Shown: positions 34,293 through 47,579 of the stretch, piece by piece
Layout: the number at the start of each line of letters is the position of its first letter
How positions within the stretch are numbered: the stretch's first letter is position 1
From: Nephrocerus scutellatus
Taxonomy: Eukaryota > Arthropoda > Insecta > Diptera > Pipunculidae
Length of the DNA stretch: 64,000 bases
Direction: 5' to 3'
Assembly: GCA_947095585.1 (NCBI GenBank)
Contig: OX352763.1
Span: 14,061,462 to 14,125,461, forward strand
The notes under the pieces: model-generated
Database searches by the model: none
The model's input: only the letters and a program-made list of their open reading frames with translations
Told to the model about the DNA's origin: nothing
Made by a program: the position numbers and the translations under genes

Positions 34293-35194
34293 CGACGGTC
34301 TCCTCGCAATGTCTTACCTTACATAGGTCAAAGGTATACTTAGTCGCGTAGTTTGATTTTCGTATATAGGATTAGCGTGTTGCTTGTTGTTTTAGTATTT
34401 TATTTTTTTATTTTTTTTACTATATACTATTAAAATAAAATGAATTTACTTCTCTGAAGATCCCATCGTCGCGAGACCTCAATGTTGATATGTGCATGCG
34501 ACATGCGGTGAGCTTTTTGCAAATATGCTGAGTGTTGTGGCTGTGGCTGCGGCATATTGCATATACAACTCCGGCAATTTGGTCCGGCTGCAAACCATTT
34601 AGCTGATAGATTACACGGTACTTCTATTATACTTCCACTTACTCTCAACATCGATCGTTCTCTCCTTAAAGTAGTGCTGGTACTAGTGCTATATGAATGC
34701 TAGTGTTAATGCAGTTACAGTGACAAAAACTTTAGATCTCATGCTTCCAAAGCTGTTCACTTAGCTAAGGTCACAGTAAAGCTTTGTTGCAGTTGAACAG
34801 ATCTGAATGCGTGCATTTAAAATTTAAGTAGGTACTGTACTGTACTGCTGTAACCTCTGCTCTTCCGATGCACCTCCACCCTATCGTATAAACTTCTTCT
34901 TCTTCTTTTTTTTCTCCTATGAAGACAAACTCTTACCTATCGCGATGAAATGCTTATAGTTTAACACCAATCTTCTGAAGCTGTCGACAATGTGCTTTAG
35001 CATAAATATCTCATCACGCTTTAAGATGCGAAATACGGCCAAAAGATGCGCTTTACAACTTGCGTCAGCATAACAACACACTGCGGTCATCAGTACATCT
35101 CACTCGAACTATCATTCACATTGCTAATAGATGGCTGTTAAAGTTTCACACAAAGTAATGAAATTTATTTTTATCCCAGTAGGTAGATTTTTAT

Positions 35195-35400
35195 ATTCTC
35201 TATATTAACTTTATTAACTTCGCGTACGGATGGTTTGTTTGTGTGTTTGTTTGTCTCCAAATCTTGTGATTAATTTTTAATCCACTTCCTAAAACCCGAT
35301 TTTATTTAAACTTTGCACACATGTCTATCTCTGATGACAACACTTTCTATAAAAATTAGGAAATTATCGGTGCCTACGGCCGACGGGCTTTCATTTTTAT
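35195..35400 (+). repeat. ACACATGTGT interspersed family, copy
   Basis: It begins TTCTCTATATTAACTT, followed by TTCGCGTACGG, then TAATTTTTAATCCACTTCCT, CCCGATTTTATTTAAACTTT and GATGACAACACTTTCTAT. Same family as 60477-60770, 51350-51710, 45150-45470, 56285-56610 and 35925-36045. Confidence 0.55.
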
Positions 35401-35439
35401 AATGTACACACGCTCAAGGGGTATGCATCCTTATAATGC

Positions 35440-35900
35440 TTAGCATAGCGTTGGCGTTCGGAAATTAAGAGTCGGGCTATTCATTCCACAAAAAGGCGGA
35501 TAGACAAGCTGCGCTCAAATCCCTTTAATCAGTCTCTATGAACTGTCTTGTAGCCCTCACTTGCCGATCATCTCTCAAGGAGAATAAGTTCAACATTCAC
35601 CTATGTTGGGTGCCGTGGGATTGAGACATTCCAGGAAATTGTAAGGCTAATGAACTCGCCAAACTCACTACCCATCTTACGGTTCCATAGGCATACCAAA
35701 TGCAAACTCATTTTAAAACGGGATGCTACTGAAAAAACTGGTCAGACGGAATTTTCTAGCGACAAAGCAGTTTTGGCTCAAGCTGGATCCGAAACGCTCT
35801 CAAAAAGATTGCAGATCGGTGCTATAATAGGTGTAAACACTGTGGACTTTCTCATATGCAGCAAGGCTGGTCGTTTTCTCGAACGACTGGTCTAAGTGTG
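35440..35900 (+). mobile_element. LINE relic, RNase H and C-terminal region
   Basis: Reading the plus strand across frames gives CWVPWD then DIPGN, matching the CWVPGHxDIPGN motif of LINE RNase H domains, then ANELAKL and RLQIGAIIG-like text. Stops and frameshifts are frequent. Confidence 0.55.
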
Positions 35901-35924
35901 TCGGCTTTTTCACCGTCTTTAATA

Positions 35925-36045
35925 AAAAGTGTTGTCTTCGGAGATAAACAAGTTTACCAAATTTGAATTAAATCGGGATTTTGGAACACGCATGATTCCA
36001 CAGCTACCGACAGACAGACAACCGGCCACGTGAAGTTAATATAAA
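35925..36045 (-). repeat. ACACATGTGT interspersed family, 3' fragment
   Basis: Ends GGCCACGTGAAGTTAATATA then AAGAATTT, the reversed terminus of the family. AAAAAGTGTTGTCTTCGGAG is the conserved core. Confidence 0.5.
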
Positions 36046-36434
36046 GAATTTATGGCCTTGGTAATTTGCAAGGATATTAATGCAAATGTGCTCTAAAAAT
36101 ATGTGCAGAAGTTTTGGAGAGCAACTCTGGTCAAAATTTAAGATGTTTTATTTATAAACAAATGTTCCTGGTAATTTAAGCAGGCGTAAGGACTTTTCTG
36201 ATACTGTTCTGCCTGTATTTAGAATTAATATATCTTACATCCTTAAGCCTTTCCTAATATTTGGTACGTACAGGTAGTAGCAAGGTAAAAGCCACACTTA
36301 AAATAATCTTAAAAGAAATGCCGACAGAATAGCTTAATTTTGAAATGAGTAAGTTTTTGTCATATTTTAGAAGTAGTTTGAGGCAAGCCGCTCATAAACA
36401 TATTTTTGTTTTTAACAACTTGGGTTTGCTATCA

Positions 36435-36895
36435 TCTAATATATAAAACTCGATGTGTGTATGTATGTTCCATATGGACTTCAAAACGGCTGCACCGATG
36501 TTGATGAAATCTTCAGATCAGCCCAGCAGGTAATCCTGTGAAGGTTTAGGGCGATCGGATCATCAGGTGGCGCTGGGGTTGCTTTTTTCTTATTTATGCA
36601 CCGATTTGGCTTAAATTCACACCATATAATTTTAAATCAAAATAAAGTCTTTGGCAAAATTTTGGCGCTGGGGGGTGGAAAATGTAGGTTTCGTCTTATT
36701 TTTCTTGCTATGTTGGTTCGGCTTCGTAGTGTTGGTCTTTTCACGACCGTTCATTTTTGCGCTTTTACGCTTTTAATTTAATAAAATTAATAATTTCCCA
36801 TTTGTCTTAAATACATGTGTGTTCTTTTCTTGGGCGTCCAATGGGGTCTATAGGTGGGTCACGAGGACACGGGCAACGCCGGGTTCTTCAGCTAG
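36435..36895 (+). mobile_element. Helitron-like element, complete termini
   Basis: A|TCTAATATATAAAACTCGAT at the left and GGGTTCTTCAGCTAG|T at the right: TC start, CTAG end, A/T target and no target duplication. GGGCAACGCCGG just before the end could form a small stem. About 461 bp, no helicase coding, so non-autonomous. Confidence 0.65.
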
Positions 36896-38789
36896 TTTTA
36901 ATTTAAGAGCCATTGAAATTTTATACAGATGTTCAAATAAAATACGAAATGGCATATTTCGGGGGGCTGGGGCCCCGGTGAAACCCTAAATCTTCTATGA
37001 TTGTATTAATCGACTGGAATGAGAACGCGATGTGTTACGAAGCAAAGTTATATGCTGCAAACAAGAGAAGGGTCAACCTACACCAACGTATTAGAAAGAA
37101 CGTCACAGTATGCGTCTATAACTGATGCAAATAATATGATCTTTACAGCGACATAAACCTATAAACCTTGTCAAACGGGTTGAAATTTAATTTAAAGAAA
37201 CTGAAAACAATGAGTAGAACCCCTGAGGTTGGGTTTGTTTTCACTTTTTTTGTTAATTTTATTTTGCACTTTCTCTAAAAATCTCGGGTGCTCTCATTAA
37301 AGTATTTATTTTAATTTCTTTCTAAACAAATGTCTTGAAATTATTGAATTTGTCTGTGGTTATAAAATCGACTAGACTATATACTATACCTAGATAGATC
37401 GTAAGTTAAAATCCTCTTCAAGTCTTTTCAAATTTGAGCAGTACATTTAAAAGCACAAAGGGAATGAGATGACCTTTATCGTGCTATTATCATGATCTCC
37501 TTTAACACGGAAGTGGTAAAAATGGTTCATTTCAAGCTTTCAGCAAAATGCATCGTAGTTTGATTTAGTAAACTATTTAATCAGATAATATATGATCCGA
37601 GGTATTAACAATTCAAATACTGCCACCGTGTGCTCATTTAGTCAATATACAATATATGCAGGTAATATCGTGGAAAATACGGGCTCACTCAATCTGCCAA
37701 CTCCCAAATGCCATTTGTTGGTTTTGTTTTTGTTTTATACCATTTTTGGAGTATTCCAACATCTGAAAAGTTCGCGTAGCCAAAGTTCACCGGGTAAAGC
37801 CACAAAAAAAACGATAGCTAAATAAATAAATAAATAAGCAAACGTAGTATAGAAGACGACACATAGTTGACAGCAATAGTCACTGTGTTATGAATGGCAA
37901 AGTTAGTGGTACTGCCACTAAAACTAACTGCCAGTAATAGCATAGCATAGTGGTATATGCAATGCATTGCTGAGCAGCGAGTTTCTTCTTCAGTCGCCTC
38001 CTCCAGTAGTCTTTAGCAGAAGCTAAAGCTAGCACCTCTTGCAGACCCAGACGCGCGATTGCATTGTCTTCGTTGTCAGGCTTCATCTTCTTAGTTTTCA
38101 TCTTGTATTTGTTATTGCATTCTATGTATAATACATGTACCTACATAACCAATGTATGTTTGTATAATTCTATAGCCGCGATCGGCATGCTGCATTTGCC
38201 ATTTTCTGGTTGGATCAATAATAAGGCCGTCTTGTAGCAGCCATCCAGCGCCAGCGTTGTCATTTATTGAATTGGCATGCTGCTGAGCGTTGGCGTAATA
38301 TTGCATGCCTATTAATCAGACAGTGGGCTCAAGCAAGCAATAGCTATTTAAACCGATTTAGCCCTAACTTAAGTTAATCTAAGCAGTTAGGCGAGGTAAT
38401 ATAAGATTTATTTAGATTTATTTCTAACTACTATGTCAGAGAAATATTCACTTGATTTGTCTGCTCCGTTAGGACTCTTCGTTCACGCTCTGATAACAGC
38501 CTAATTTTCAATTACCACAGCCCTTGTAGAGCCTATTTGTACAAGGCTTCTCTGGAACTTTAAAAATGCTAACTGGGAGTTCCCGTACCAATTTTATAGC
38601 TCATGTGATTAGACAACCTGCTTTTCCAACAATAATGCTGATGTAGCTTCACAACTTATCACGTCAACCATTTTGCTAGGAATGAAAAATTTCATCCTTC
38701 ATCCTTTAAGAAGGGCCAGAGTGGTTTAATGGAAAATGCATTTGGACTACGTTAATTTTAATTTCACTTCCCAAGAAAACCTTGTAATA

Positions 38790-39846
38790 TTCAAGGTGAT
38801 AAATCTGCACCTACTAACTACCGCCCTAATGCTATGTTATCGATTATATCGAAGGTAATGGAATCTATCGTTAATTTCAAACTATTAAGCTACTCGTATC
38901 TAAACTCGGATGCTCTTTTATCCGATGTGCACTACTGATTTCGTTAAAATAACTCTTCAGGTCAACTCATGACGTGCATGAATCATTGTTGGGAGTGAAG
39001 CATTGAAAATGTAGGTGAATCAAGCGTTGTTTTGTTGGATGTTTCAAAGGCTTTTGATAGAGAACCGCATAACTGTCTCATAAATAAGATTCGTTTGCTT
39101 AACTTAGACACCTCTTTCATTGCATGGATTAAGAATTATTTGTGGATCCGCAAAATAAAAGTTTTTTTGAATGGAATCTCTTCAGATGCGCATGCGATCA
39201 ATGTTGGCGTGCCACGAGGGTCATCATTGTCGCCTACGCTCTTCTTAATATGTGTAAATAAATTACCTGTGGTCTGTGATATCCATTGATTTGCTGATGA
39301 TACAACGCTATTGGCTTCCATTGAGCTTGTCAGTAAAAAAAATGCAACTCTTGCTTGACTGGTTCGCGAGATCTAATGAAGGTGGCTATTTTGTCAAACA
39401 TTCAAATCATTCTTGATTGTTGCAGATCTAAAAGGGTAAAATTTAATCCGAATAAATTCCTGGCTTGCAATTTTTTTCACAAGAAAAAGTTAGTTAATAG
39501 TGGTGCCCCTATTGCGCGATCTGATTCGCTTAAGATGTTGGGTTTGGTAGTTTTAAGTGAACTTTCTTGGAAGGAAAATTTTTATAAAATTTCAAAAAGC
39601 TTGAACCAATGTTTGGGTTTTATAAGATGTTGCAACTTCTACTTCACCCCCTTTGAAGTATTAAGATTATATAAGGCTTATGTTAGACCAATTCTGGAAT
39701 TTAATTCATATGCATTGGGTGGGGCTCCAAAATCGGATTTGCATTATCTTGATCGAATTCGGAAGAGAGTTGTCCATATGATAGACGATGATACCATTAC
39801 TGCATCTATTGATTCTTTGGAGCATCGACGAAATGTAGGAGCATAA
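38790..39846 (+). mobile_element. CR1/jockey-like non-LTR reverse transcriptase relic
   Basis: Plus-strand pieces in order: GDKSAPTNYRP, then SIISKVMESIV (38795-38875), LDVSKAFDREPHNCLI (39035), GVPRGSSLSPTLFLI (39205-39255), FADDTTLLAS-like text with one lost base near 39290, LKMLGLVVLSELSWKENF, LRLYKAYVRPILEFNSYALG and LDRIRKRVVHMIDDD. It is broken by stops between 39289 and 39355. It is the most readable RT relic in the window. Confidence 0.8.
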
Positions 39847-42169
39847 TTAGTTTTCTACAAATTTTACAACGGTAGATGGTAGAAACAACATGGATTTGCC
39901 TTAAAAGCATTTTTATGTAGAACCCAACATTTCAAATCCTCCTTTTATAGTGGCAGTCGATGTGGTCGACTCTGTGTTTCCCGTAACTTTAAATCTACAG
40001 CTCTTTAAAATAGCCGTCAACAATCAATAGAGGATCCAAAAAATATTGTGTTGCTTGTAAAATTTTCTTAGTCGGAGTTTTTTGTAGTTTTCCCTAATCA
40101 TGATCCATTGATTTAGGCATTTGGACTCGCGGCGTTTTAGTTTCGTGATCGTTATTCCGTATTGCTTTTTCAATGAATCAAAGAGAATTCTGAGAAAATA
40201 ATTTAAAAAATGGAGGTGTGGGCACAACACGACTTTCTTTTACGGACGGGGCCGGAATCTTCATTAATTTGCAATAACTCGAAAAACTGTCTAAGCAAAC
40301 TGTCACTTTCGGTTGTCAGATTTCCGTCAAAGTCATCTGGCCCCTCACAAATGTATGTAAAAAGTTTAAATATAAATTTTCATCATCATAAGTTCAATTG
40401 TCTGGGCTGTGTACACAGACAGACTTTTTTTTCGCTTTTTCTAATTCGAAAATTTTCATGATTACTCAGGTCCTTCCAAGAACACATTGTATCTACTAAA
40501 ACTTATTGGTGACAGGAATATCGCGAATACAATCGTCTAGTCTCTATGTTTTCTGCTTGGCACTGAACCAATAAACATTATATTATTGTTTTCTTTGTTT
40601 AAATATACTTATAAAATGAAAGCTTGTTTTTAAAACGTTATTGTTGCGAAAGCAAAGGTTTACTATCCTTCTTTTATATAATGATTGTCTTTATTACTTG
40701 AAAATTTGTGCCGTATTGTGCATAAAATAGGTTAATCGACCCACAGTGCACCAATGAGCGACAACATGTGGCATATTACTTCGATATCATACGGAGAGCT
40801 CTTTATCTTCATGTTAGTATACTTGTATAGCATGTAACCTTCAAAATCGTGCCTAGGTGAGGCACTCTTTGACGCACGTTCCGATGCCATCTCTGTCGCC
40901 GTGCTTGTCTGTGTCATCATCGGCAGCATTTTTGGATTTTCGTCATGATGCTGGAATTACTAAGTTAAGTATAACCGGAGTAACATTTCTTTCCCTATTC
41001 TCTCCTCATTGTTATAGATCAGAGTTGTTTAACTCCACATTTATTTACGTCACTATTTTTTAAAGATATGGAAAAATTCGTCGAAAAATAATATTATTGC
41101 TAGCTAATAATATATTGAAGATCCTGATAGCGTTTGCCTTGTTGTCCAACCCTAACATAGATTCCTCACTGACAAATGAAACATCTGGCCAAACACCTAA
41201 GATAAATACCTAACCTAGGAGTCTGATTGAGTGAAGATATTGCGATAATACGAGAGTGCCAACGCTGTGGATTGCCAGTCGTTGAGCTTTGGCTTGTTAA
41301 GCTTAAGTTGTTCGATCGATCTTTCATGTGCAAGGTATCTTCTTGACATTTAAATAGCTCACGTTTGCCACAAAATCAAGCAACGCAACACAACCATCTA
41401 AGTTTCTGTGATTAGATATGATAAACGCGAATAGAATCGGCGACCATTTTTGCTCTTGCCTATATACATACATATAAGGAGGGCAGGCAAAAGAGCTATC
41501 AATAATAATTATTGTTATTGCACCTTTTGGCAAAACGTGATATATGTACGTTTGTTGCCATATAAATTAGCAATAACTGGGTATTAGGTTTCATCCTGTA
41601 GGTTATTGTCGCCGCCCTCTGCGTTAATGATCTTTTGCAACAGGAATACGTTGTGCCATCTATACATGGTACACGAGAACTTAAATGTTAATTCCAAAAT
41701 AATTTTGCAAGACAAATTTTCCTTATATACTTGTATGTGTAATTCTATATTATGCTAATTTGATAATTTGGTTTGAAGATTTTTTTATTGCCATAAGACA
41801 GTATGGAATGTGGGATGGAACGTTTTCAGCTCGTATATCCGCTAGACGAAATGCTTGATGCCAGCAAGCCGCAAGCACTTGTTATACAGATGCAGTCAAT
41901 TAACTGATGAGCAACAGTAAAAATGTCATTAATTTTATTAACTCTAAGATAATCGTAATCGTGCGGAATAATATTTCATTAGATTTAATTTATTCGATTG
42001 CAGGTGACAATTTCATTAAAAAGATTATATTGCGCATTTTGTTCGATTGAATTTTATAAACTTTTTAGAGGTGGTAATGAATTGGTAATGAAATAAAACT
42101 TTAAAATGCTTAAAATGTGAAATGCTAGAAAAAAAAACAATTAATGAAATCTACGTCGTTTATCTGTTA

Positions 42170-42597
42170 CTAGCTGGTTGCCCGGCGTTGCACGGTTTGA
42201 CACTAATATCGGGTCCCCTTCCTCTGACCACCTCACCATAGCGGTGACTTACGATCACTATTTATCTCAGCGACCCCGAAAACTATGGGATCGACACTAA
42301 TATCGACCACCCCATCACCCCATCTTCTATCCTCCCCTTAGAGGTATTTGACAATCACTATTCATGTCAGCGAACCCGAAAACTATGCAATTGACACTAA
42401 TATCGGCCACTACGCTCACCCATCAACCTCCTCATCCTAGAGGTGTCTTACCATCACTATTCACCTCAGCGACCCCGAAAACTATAGAATCGACACTAAT
42501 ATCGACCCCCCATCGACTAACCCACTATGTTTGTTTCCAAGTGGTTGAAATATGTATAACAAGTTTAGTTAAGATTGGTCAAGGCGTTCCAGAGTTA
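42170..42597 (-). mobile_element. Helitron-like end carrying a ~100-bp tandem repeat
   Basis: The reverse strand ends CCGGGCAACCAGCTAG|T. Next to it, a unit of 99-100 bp (CCCCGAAAACTATRGRATCG, ACACTAATATCGACC) repeats about three times with 'ATCACTA' at 42254, 42354 and 42453. The 83-codon frame here is repeat sequence. Confidence 0.6.
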
Positions 42598-43104
42598 GTT
42601 ACGAGGGTGGTCTGAAAAGTTTCCGATCCAACAAAGATACAAGACATTTTTTGCTCAGATTTATCTTTCTACTTAGTCTCCTTGTAAGTTTACTTCTCCG
42701 AGCGATGCTGCCTTTCTCTACAAAATAATTGTCTACTAAGGTTAGGATGAGGAGGCCACGAAAATCTCTGTCCTCCGAGCGCACTTTTTAGCTTAGGAAC
42801 AGAAAAAAGTCAGTGGGGCTTAGTGGATATTCGCCGCAACCGCTAAGTTGTGAGACGGTGATTTGTCTTGGTGATAATTGTCTACTTAGGTTAGGAGGAC
42901 AGAAATTTTCGTCAAATGAGGAGGCCACGAAAATCTCTGTCCTCCGAGCGCACTTTTTATCTTAGGGAACAGAAAAAAGTCGGTGGGGCTAGATCCGATG
43001 AATTAGAAAGGTGCTAAAGCAGTTCAAACTATAATTAGTGGATTTTCGCCGCAACCGCTAAGTTTTGAGACGGCGCTTTGTCTTGGTGAACCAAATATCT
43101 TTTT

Positions 43105-43345
43105 TCTGTGGCCGTTTTTTTATGCTCTTCGGCGCGACAGACGTTTGCGGTCCAAGGCCTAGCTTCTCGCGAGCATTTGTGTTGCGCATTTATATTTTTG
43201 GACACAAATGGAAGGAGACCTACAATTTAAGGCCGACTCCGAACAGCGAATTGAGAAAGCTCTCCGTGACAAGTTAATACTCTCGGAACGTTTGTCACCC
43301 ATTCGCGTGAGGTGGGACACCGTGTAAAATACTTTTCACACGCCC
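43105..43345 (-). mobile_element. SINE body, copy 4, nested in mariner relic
   Basis: Plus-strand GCGGTCCAAGGCCTAGCTTC, CACAAATGGAAGGAGACC and GGTGGGACACCGTG are the reverse of the SINE body at 18848-19150. Confidence 0.65.
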
Positions 43346-43379
43346 ATAGACGAAAGCGACTGTTTCGTACGCTATAAAC

Positions 43380-43800
43380 TAGCCTCGAAAGTAGCCCATA
43401 ACAACAATAGTTATGTTATGATATAAACGTCTTTTGTTATTTACTGCAATCTCAGCGAACACATTGCGCATGAGCAAGAATTCTCTTTTGTTTGTCGTTT
43501 GTGATTTCCGCTTCTCTCTCGATTTAGCAGAAAAACCGGTTTGGACGCGTGAAAAATTCATTTCTTTGTTATTTACTGCAGTCACAGCGAACACACATTC
43601 TCACATTTCTGCTTCTCTCTCTCGATTTAGCAGAAAAACTGGTTTGGACGCGTGAAAAATAGCGTACATGACTTGCAGAAAAGTGCTCATCGTGCTCGTT
43701 AGATTGCCGATCTCGGCTACCGCCTCGTTCGTCAAGCTTCGACCTCGCACAATAAACTCCACTTTCCTTGCTCGTTCTGTAATATACTATTTGGTGTTAC
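43380..43800 (-). repeat. AACGAGC family copy 2 with internal duplication
   Basis: TTTGTTATTTACTGCA...CTCTCGATTTAGCAG...GGTTTGGACGCGTGAAAAAT is present twice in tandem (43432 and 43563). The right part is the reverse of 59695-59960. Together with 23755-23890 this defines an element of at least 400 bp. Confidence 0.6.
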
Positions 43801-44604
43801 TATGATTCGAACCACGAGCCTACTCGTGTAATGGTTTTCCTTTTTCGAGATAACCGATTAAGATAACTCTATGACTATCAAAAAAAAACAGTCGCCATTA
43901 CTTTCCCTGTCGAAAAAACGTTTTTTGCTTTTTTTGGCGCCAATTCCCTCTTCGCAGTCTACTGTTTTGACTCTATTTTTGTTTCTAGGGTATAATGGTG
44001 TATCCAAGTTTTATCCATCTCTATAGCATCTGCTATCTCTCACTTAATTTAGACGGTCGTCTAGCACCATTTGGTGAACTTGAGCGATGTTATCGTCAGT
44101 GGCTCCAGTTTCTGGACGTCCCGAACGTTCATCGTCTCCCAAGCTGGTACGTGGTCACGTTTAAATTCAGCTGCCTAAAATTTCACGGTGGAGTACCCAC
44201 ATCGACACATGAGACATGAGATATGTGGCAAAAGCACTAACATCGACTCACTCAATCGATTGTCAAACACCAACTTCGCGTCCAAAATGGCTGAGTACCT
44301 TTCAAAAGATGCGCAAACACATTCTCTAGCTTTTGTTGACTAGTGCCGCCATCTTTATGTTCAGTTTGGAAACTTTTTGCACTATCCTCGTACGCGCAAA
44401 CAAACAAACATATACCTAAATTCTCATTTTATATATGTAGATAGATAAATCGATAAAGAATCAAGCTTTTTTCTTAAGTTGTAACTTGTAAGGATATGAT
44501 GTCCTTGGGTGCTGTTCAATCAAATTGAACAAAAGCCAAAGCCTTCCTACCATCGCCTAACTTGCCGGTAAGATTAAAGTCTCATACCGATATTGTCTTG
44601 ATTT

Positions 44605-45125
44605 GAAAAAATTTTTCATCTAAATTCTCTAATCGCAGAAATTGATATGGGAGCCCCTCGATCCTGGGCCATTTTTTTTTTATTGTAGGAGAAAATCATC
44701 GAAACAAACATTTGACATCAGATGTTAAAATTGAAAAAGCTCAGATCATTTTATTCTGAGCACTTAGAGCACGCTCATACTCTGAGCAAATAAGAAACAC
44801 GAACATTTATCTTAAGAACTCTTTGACTGCTCTGAACTAATTTATGAAAACGCCAAATGACAGAATATTGTGAAAACTTGTTGTTCTATCTGTAAGTTGA
44901 TATCGACAACAAAAAAAAACGACATCAATAAAAATACAATTCAGTAAATAAAAATGTAAGTTGAAGTAAGCATAAATCATGTATGTCTCGTTTCATTTGC
45001 TGGGTTCATTTGTGCGTGCGCTAAGATTTCTCTCTCTCTCCACCACCACCAAAACCATGCAGCGCAGCCGACTGCGCAGCACACACCGCACACAGTCCAT
45101 AAAGGGCGACGAATATCTGATGCCA
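44605..45125 (-). mobile_element. Inverted copy of the 13020-13540 repeat
   Basis: GGGAGCCCCTCGATCCTGGG, ACATTTGACATCAGATGT, TTAGAGCACGCTCATACTC and CGCAGCCGACTGCGCAGCAC are the reverse complement of the block beside Tip60, over about 500 bp with small indels. It contains short palindromes but no coding sequence. The open frames at 44979-45239 and 45021-45224 are repeat. Confidence 0.7.
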
Positions 45126-45149
45126 GTACAGATATTTAAAAAATGTATA

Positions 45150-45472
45150 AGGGCCTTGCGGCCGAACCCGGGACCCGATCACTACCAAATTTTCGAAAAA
45201 GTATTGTTTATTGGGTATACACATGTGTGTAAAATTTGAAGAAAATCGGGTAAATTTTTTAAAATTTTTGTTTGGGAGCCCCCCGACCCCGCAGCCCGAG
45301 GGGCCTCAAAATTTAATAGAAAGTGTTGTCTCCGGAAATACACATGTGTGCAAAATAATCAATAAAATCGGGCCATGGGAAGTGGGTTAAAAATTGATCG
45401 CAAGAATCCACGACAGACGACCGACCGACGACCGACGACCCACGGGCAAGTGAAGTTAATATAGAGAATTTA
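45150..45472 (-). repeat. ACACATGTGT interspersed family, long copy
   Basis: Contains TACACATGTGTGTAAAATTT, AGAAAATCGGGTAAATTT, GAAAGTGTTGTCTCCGG and the terminus GGCAAGTGAAGTTAATATAG then AGA. Just before that terminus is a short GACCGACGACC run. Confidence 0.6.
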
Positions 45473-45739
45473 AAAATAAATAATGACTGCGTTTAAATGT
45501 CAGACAGAGCAGGTGCAATTTAGCAATTGCTATTTGCACTTTGTTGTGGAGCATGCCAAACAGCGGGTGCTGATGGCGATTAAGCTGACAGGCGCATAAT
45601 AATTGCATAATAATTTTTACAGTCCTCACGTTTTGTCACAACATTTATACATAAATATTACATTGTTGATTATCGCGTATTATATATTTTCAAGTACAAG
45701 ACAGCCAAAGATATCCCGACTGGCCTCTATAAATGTAAC

Positions 45740-46200
45740 TAAATCACAGGCAAATCGGCGGCTCAAGGATCAATCCTAGGATGTGATCTCTGAAACGCCT
45801 CGTATGGCAGCCTGTTGAGATCTGAAATGCCCAACGAGACACACTTAGTTGGGTATGTGGATGATGTCGCGGTACTCTTCGCTTCCTGTGACAAAATATA
45901 GGCATAAGTGAAGCTCAGCATTTATGATGTAAACTGCTGGATGGCAAAACGTTATCATTATTCCTGAACAAAACGGATAATCTCATGTTTACCAAAAGGA
46001 GATTCCACAAAATCTTCTTGATTAGAGTTGGCAATAAGAGGTTATCACGGCGAACCAAATGCAACGTATTCCTGCATACTGATTGTCTCTAATTTGGTGT
46101 TTTTGAACTGATTAGGCATACATTGAATAAGGCAGCGAAGGGCGTCACGGGTCAATCAGACTAATGGCGAATTAAAGCCCTCAAATCCGACCTCCTATAT
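45740..46200 (+). mobile_element. R1-like reverse transcriptase relic
   Basis: The plus strand reads GSILGCDL, a stop, then NASYGSLLRSEMPNETHLVG and YVDDVAVLFAS, where YVDD is the RT catalytic box of R1-type LINEs. Both flanks decay quickly. A SINE body fragment follows at 46215-46305 (TTTGTGTCCAAAAATTAAAC, ACGAATGGTCGCGAAATGC). Confidence 0.65.
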
Positions 46201-47579
46201 GAGGCGGAGATATATGCCAACCCAAATTTCCATTTCAAATACATTTGTGTCCAAAAATTAAACACGAATGGTCGCGAAATGCTAGGACTTGGATCAAAAC
46301 TCCACCATTAGGTTTCAAATATCCATAATGTGGGCAACTTTGTTACTATATCTATGCTAATATATGCATATTGTTAACTGAGGTTCAGAATTTTAATTGA
46401 CTTAACCAAGTAATTTATGAAAAATTATCTAATTTAAATATTTCATACGATAATAATCGTTGAAGTTTACGGGCACCTTTTGCACCCCCGCCAGAAACAA
46501 CCCTGTTGTTCATTAAATTGTGATAAGCCAAATAAAGATTTTCAATACGATGATATTGATATCATCGGCACAACTTCAACGGCAGTACCACAATTTTATT
46601 TTTTTTTTGTCTAATTGTAGTATTTGCCAAGAATTTACAAAAAAAATATCGAAAATTTATGCGGAGGTTCCTCAACTATCAGTTAGTACCTAGTACGTGA
46701 GTGGTTGCCAATGCACATATAGTTTAAATCTCACATGTGTATCACACCTCCTATTTTGCATGTGTTCCCAAAACAAGCCTTTGCCTAAACCCCATAAAAT
46801 TACCAAATAAAGTGGAGGTAACGATCAGGCACACACTGAGACGTTTCAATTGCTAAAGACCTGAACAAAATGTGAGAATCTAGATTCGTATTTGTAACTT
46901 CCTGACACTGCATTTGGTAACTGTTATCGAATTCATAATTTTAAAATGCCAATGAAACAAGTGTTGCGTTGAAATAAAAAAACAACAAATTTTTTGCTTA
47001 ATAAAGGGCCAAATGTACTTTTTGGTAAAAACTAACAAAGCGAAACAACAACCCATGTAAATTAAAAATGATCAAAGTTTGAATAAAATCGGATTAAAAC
47101 TGACTTTTATTTTTAGGGTTTGTTGTACGATGAGAATTATCGCGCCCGTAGAAAAATTAGTCTCTATTATTTGTTTCTATTCCGTGGTCGGGTCTTCTTG
47201 TACGCAAGGAATCGGCAGATTGATTGATTGTTCTTTGCGATTGTGTGCTTCATTTTTTTGGTGGACAGCCTCTTTACAGTGTCATTAAAATGTATCCATA
47301 TCATAAACGGCTTTTTTGTAGTTTTTCTATGATCAGTGCAACCCTACTTCCCGCTTCCATTTTGCAATTTGTTGAGTATATTGACTTCTGATGCCAACCT
47401 AAAAATACACATATCAATTCACATATTCATTCTAACAAAAGATTTGACAATTTCTGCCTTTTAGGTGAAGTCATATTATTTTCTTATCGGAGACGGAACG
47501 GCAGCTTAACTAGCTGCAATGAACCATATTCTATGCTTGCTGCTGAGAGGTCCCTTTTCCACTGAAGTTACCTGTTTAT

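Larger units (their letters stand above)
42602..44390. mobile_element. Mariner-like element with TIRs and TA duplication, decayed
   Basis: The left terminus CGAGGGTGGTCTGAAAAGTT is inverted at the right (reverse strand CGAGGATAGTGCAAAAAGTT, then TCC). TA lies outside on both sides (42600-42601 and 44391-44392). Inside are a direct duplication (42726-42864 and 42864-43090), a SINE and an AACGAGC repeat. GGACGTCCCGAACGTTCATCG near 44117 is typical of mariner coding sequence, but no transposase frame survives. Confidence 0.65.

Noticed and set aside
40732..40929. 65-codon minus-strand ORF ending ICHMLSLIGALWVD
   Set aside because: It looked protein-like at first, but no motif, splice partner or second copy was found.
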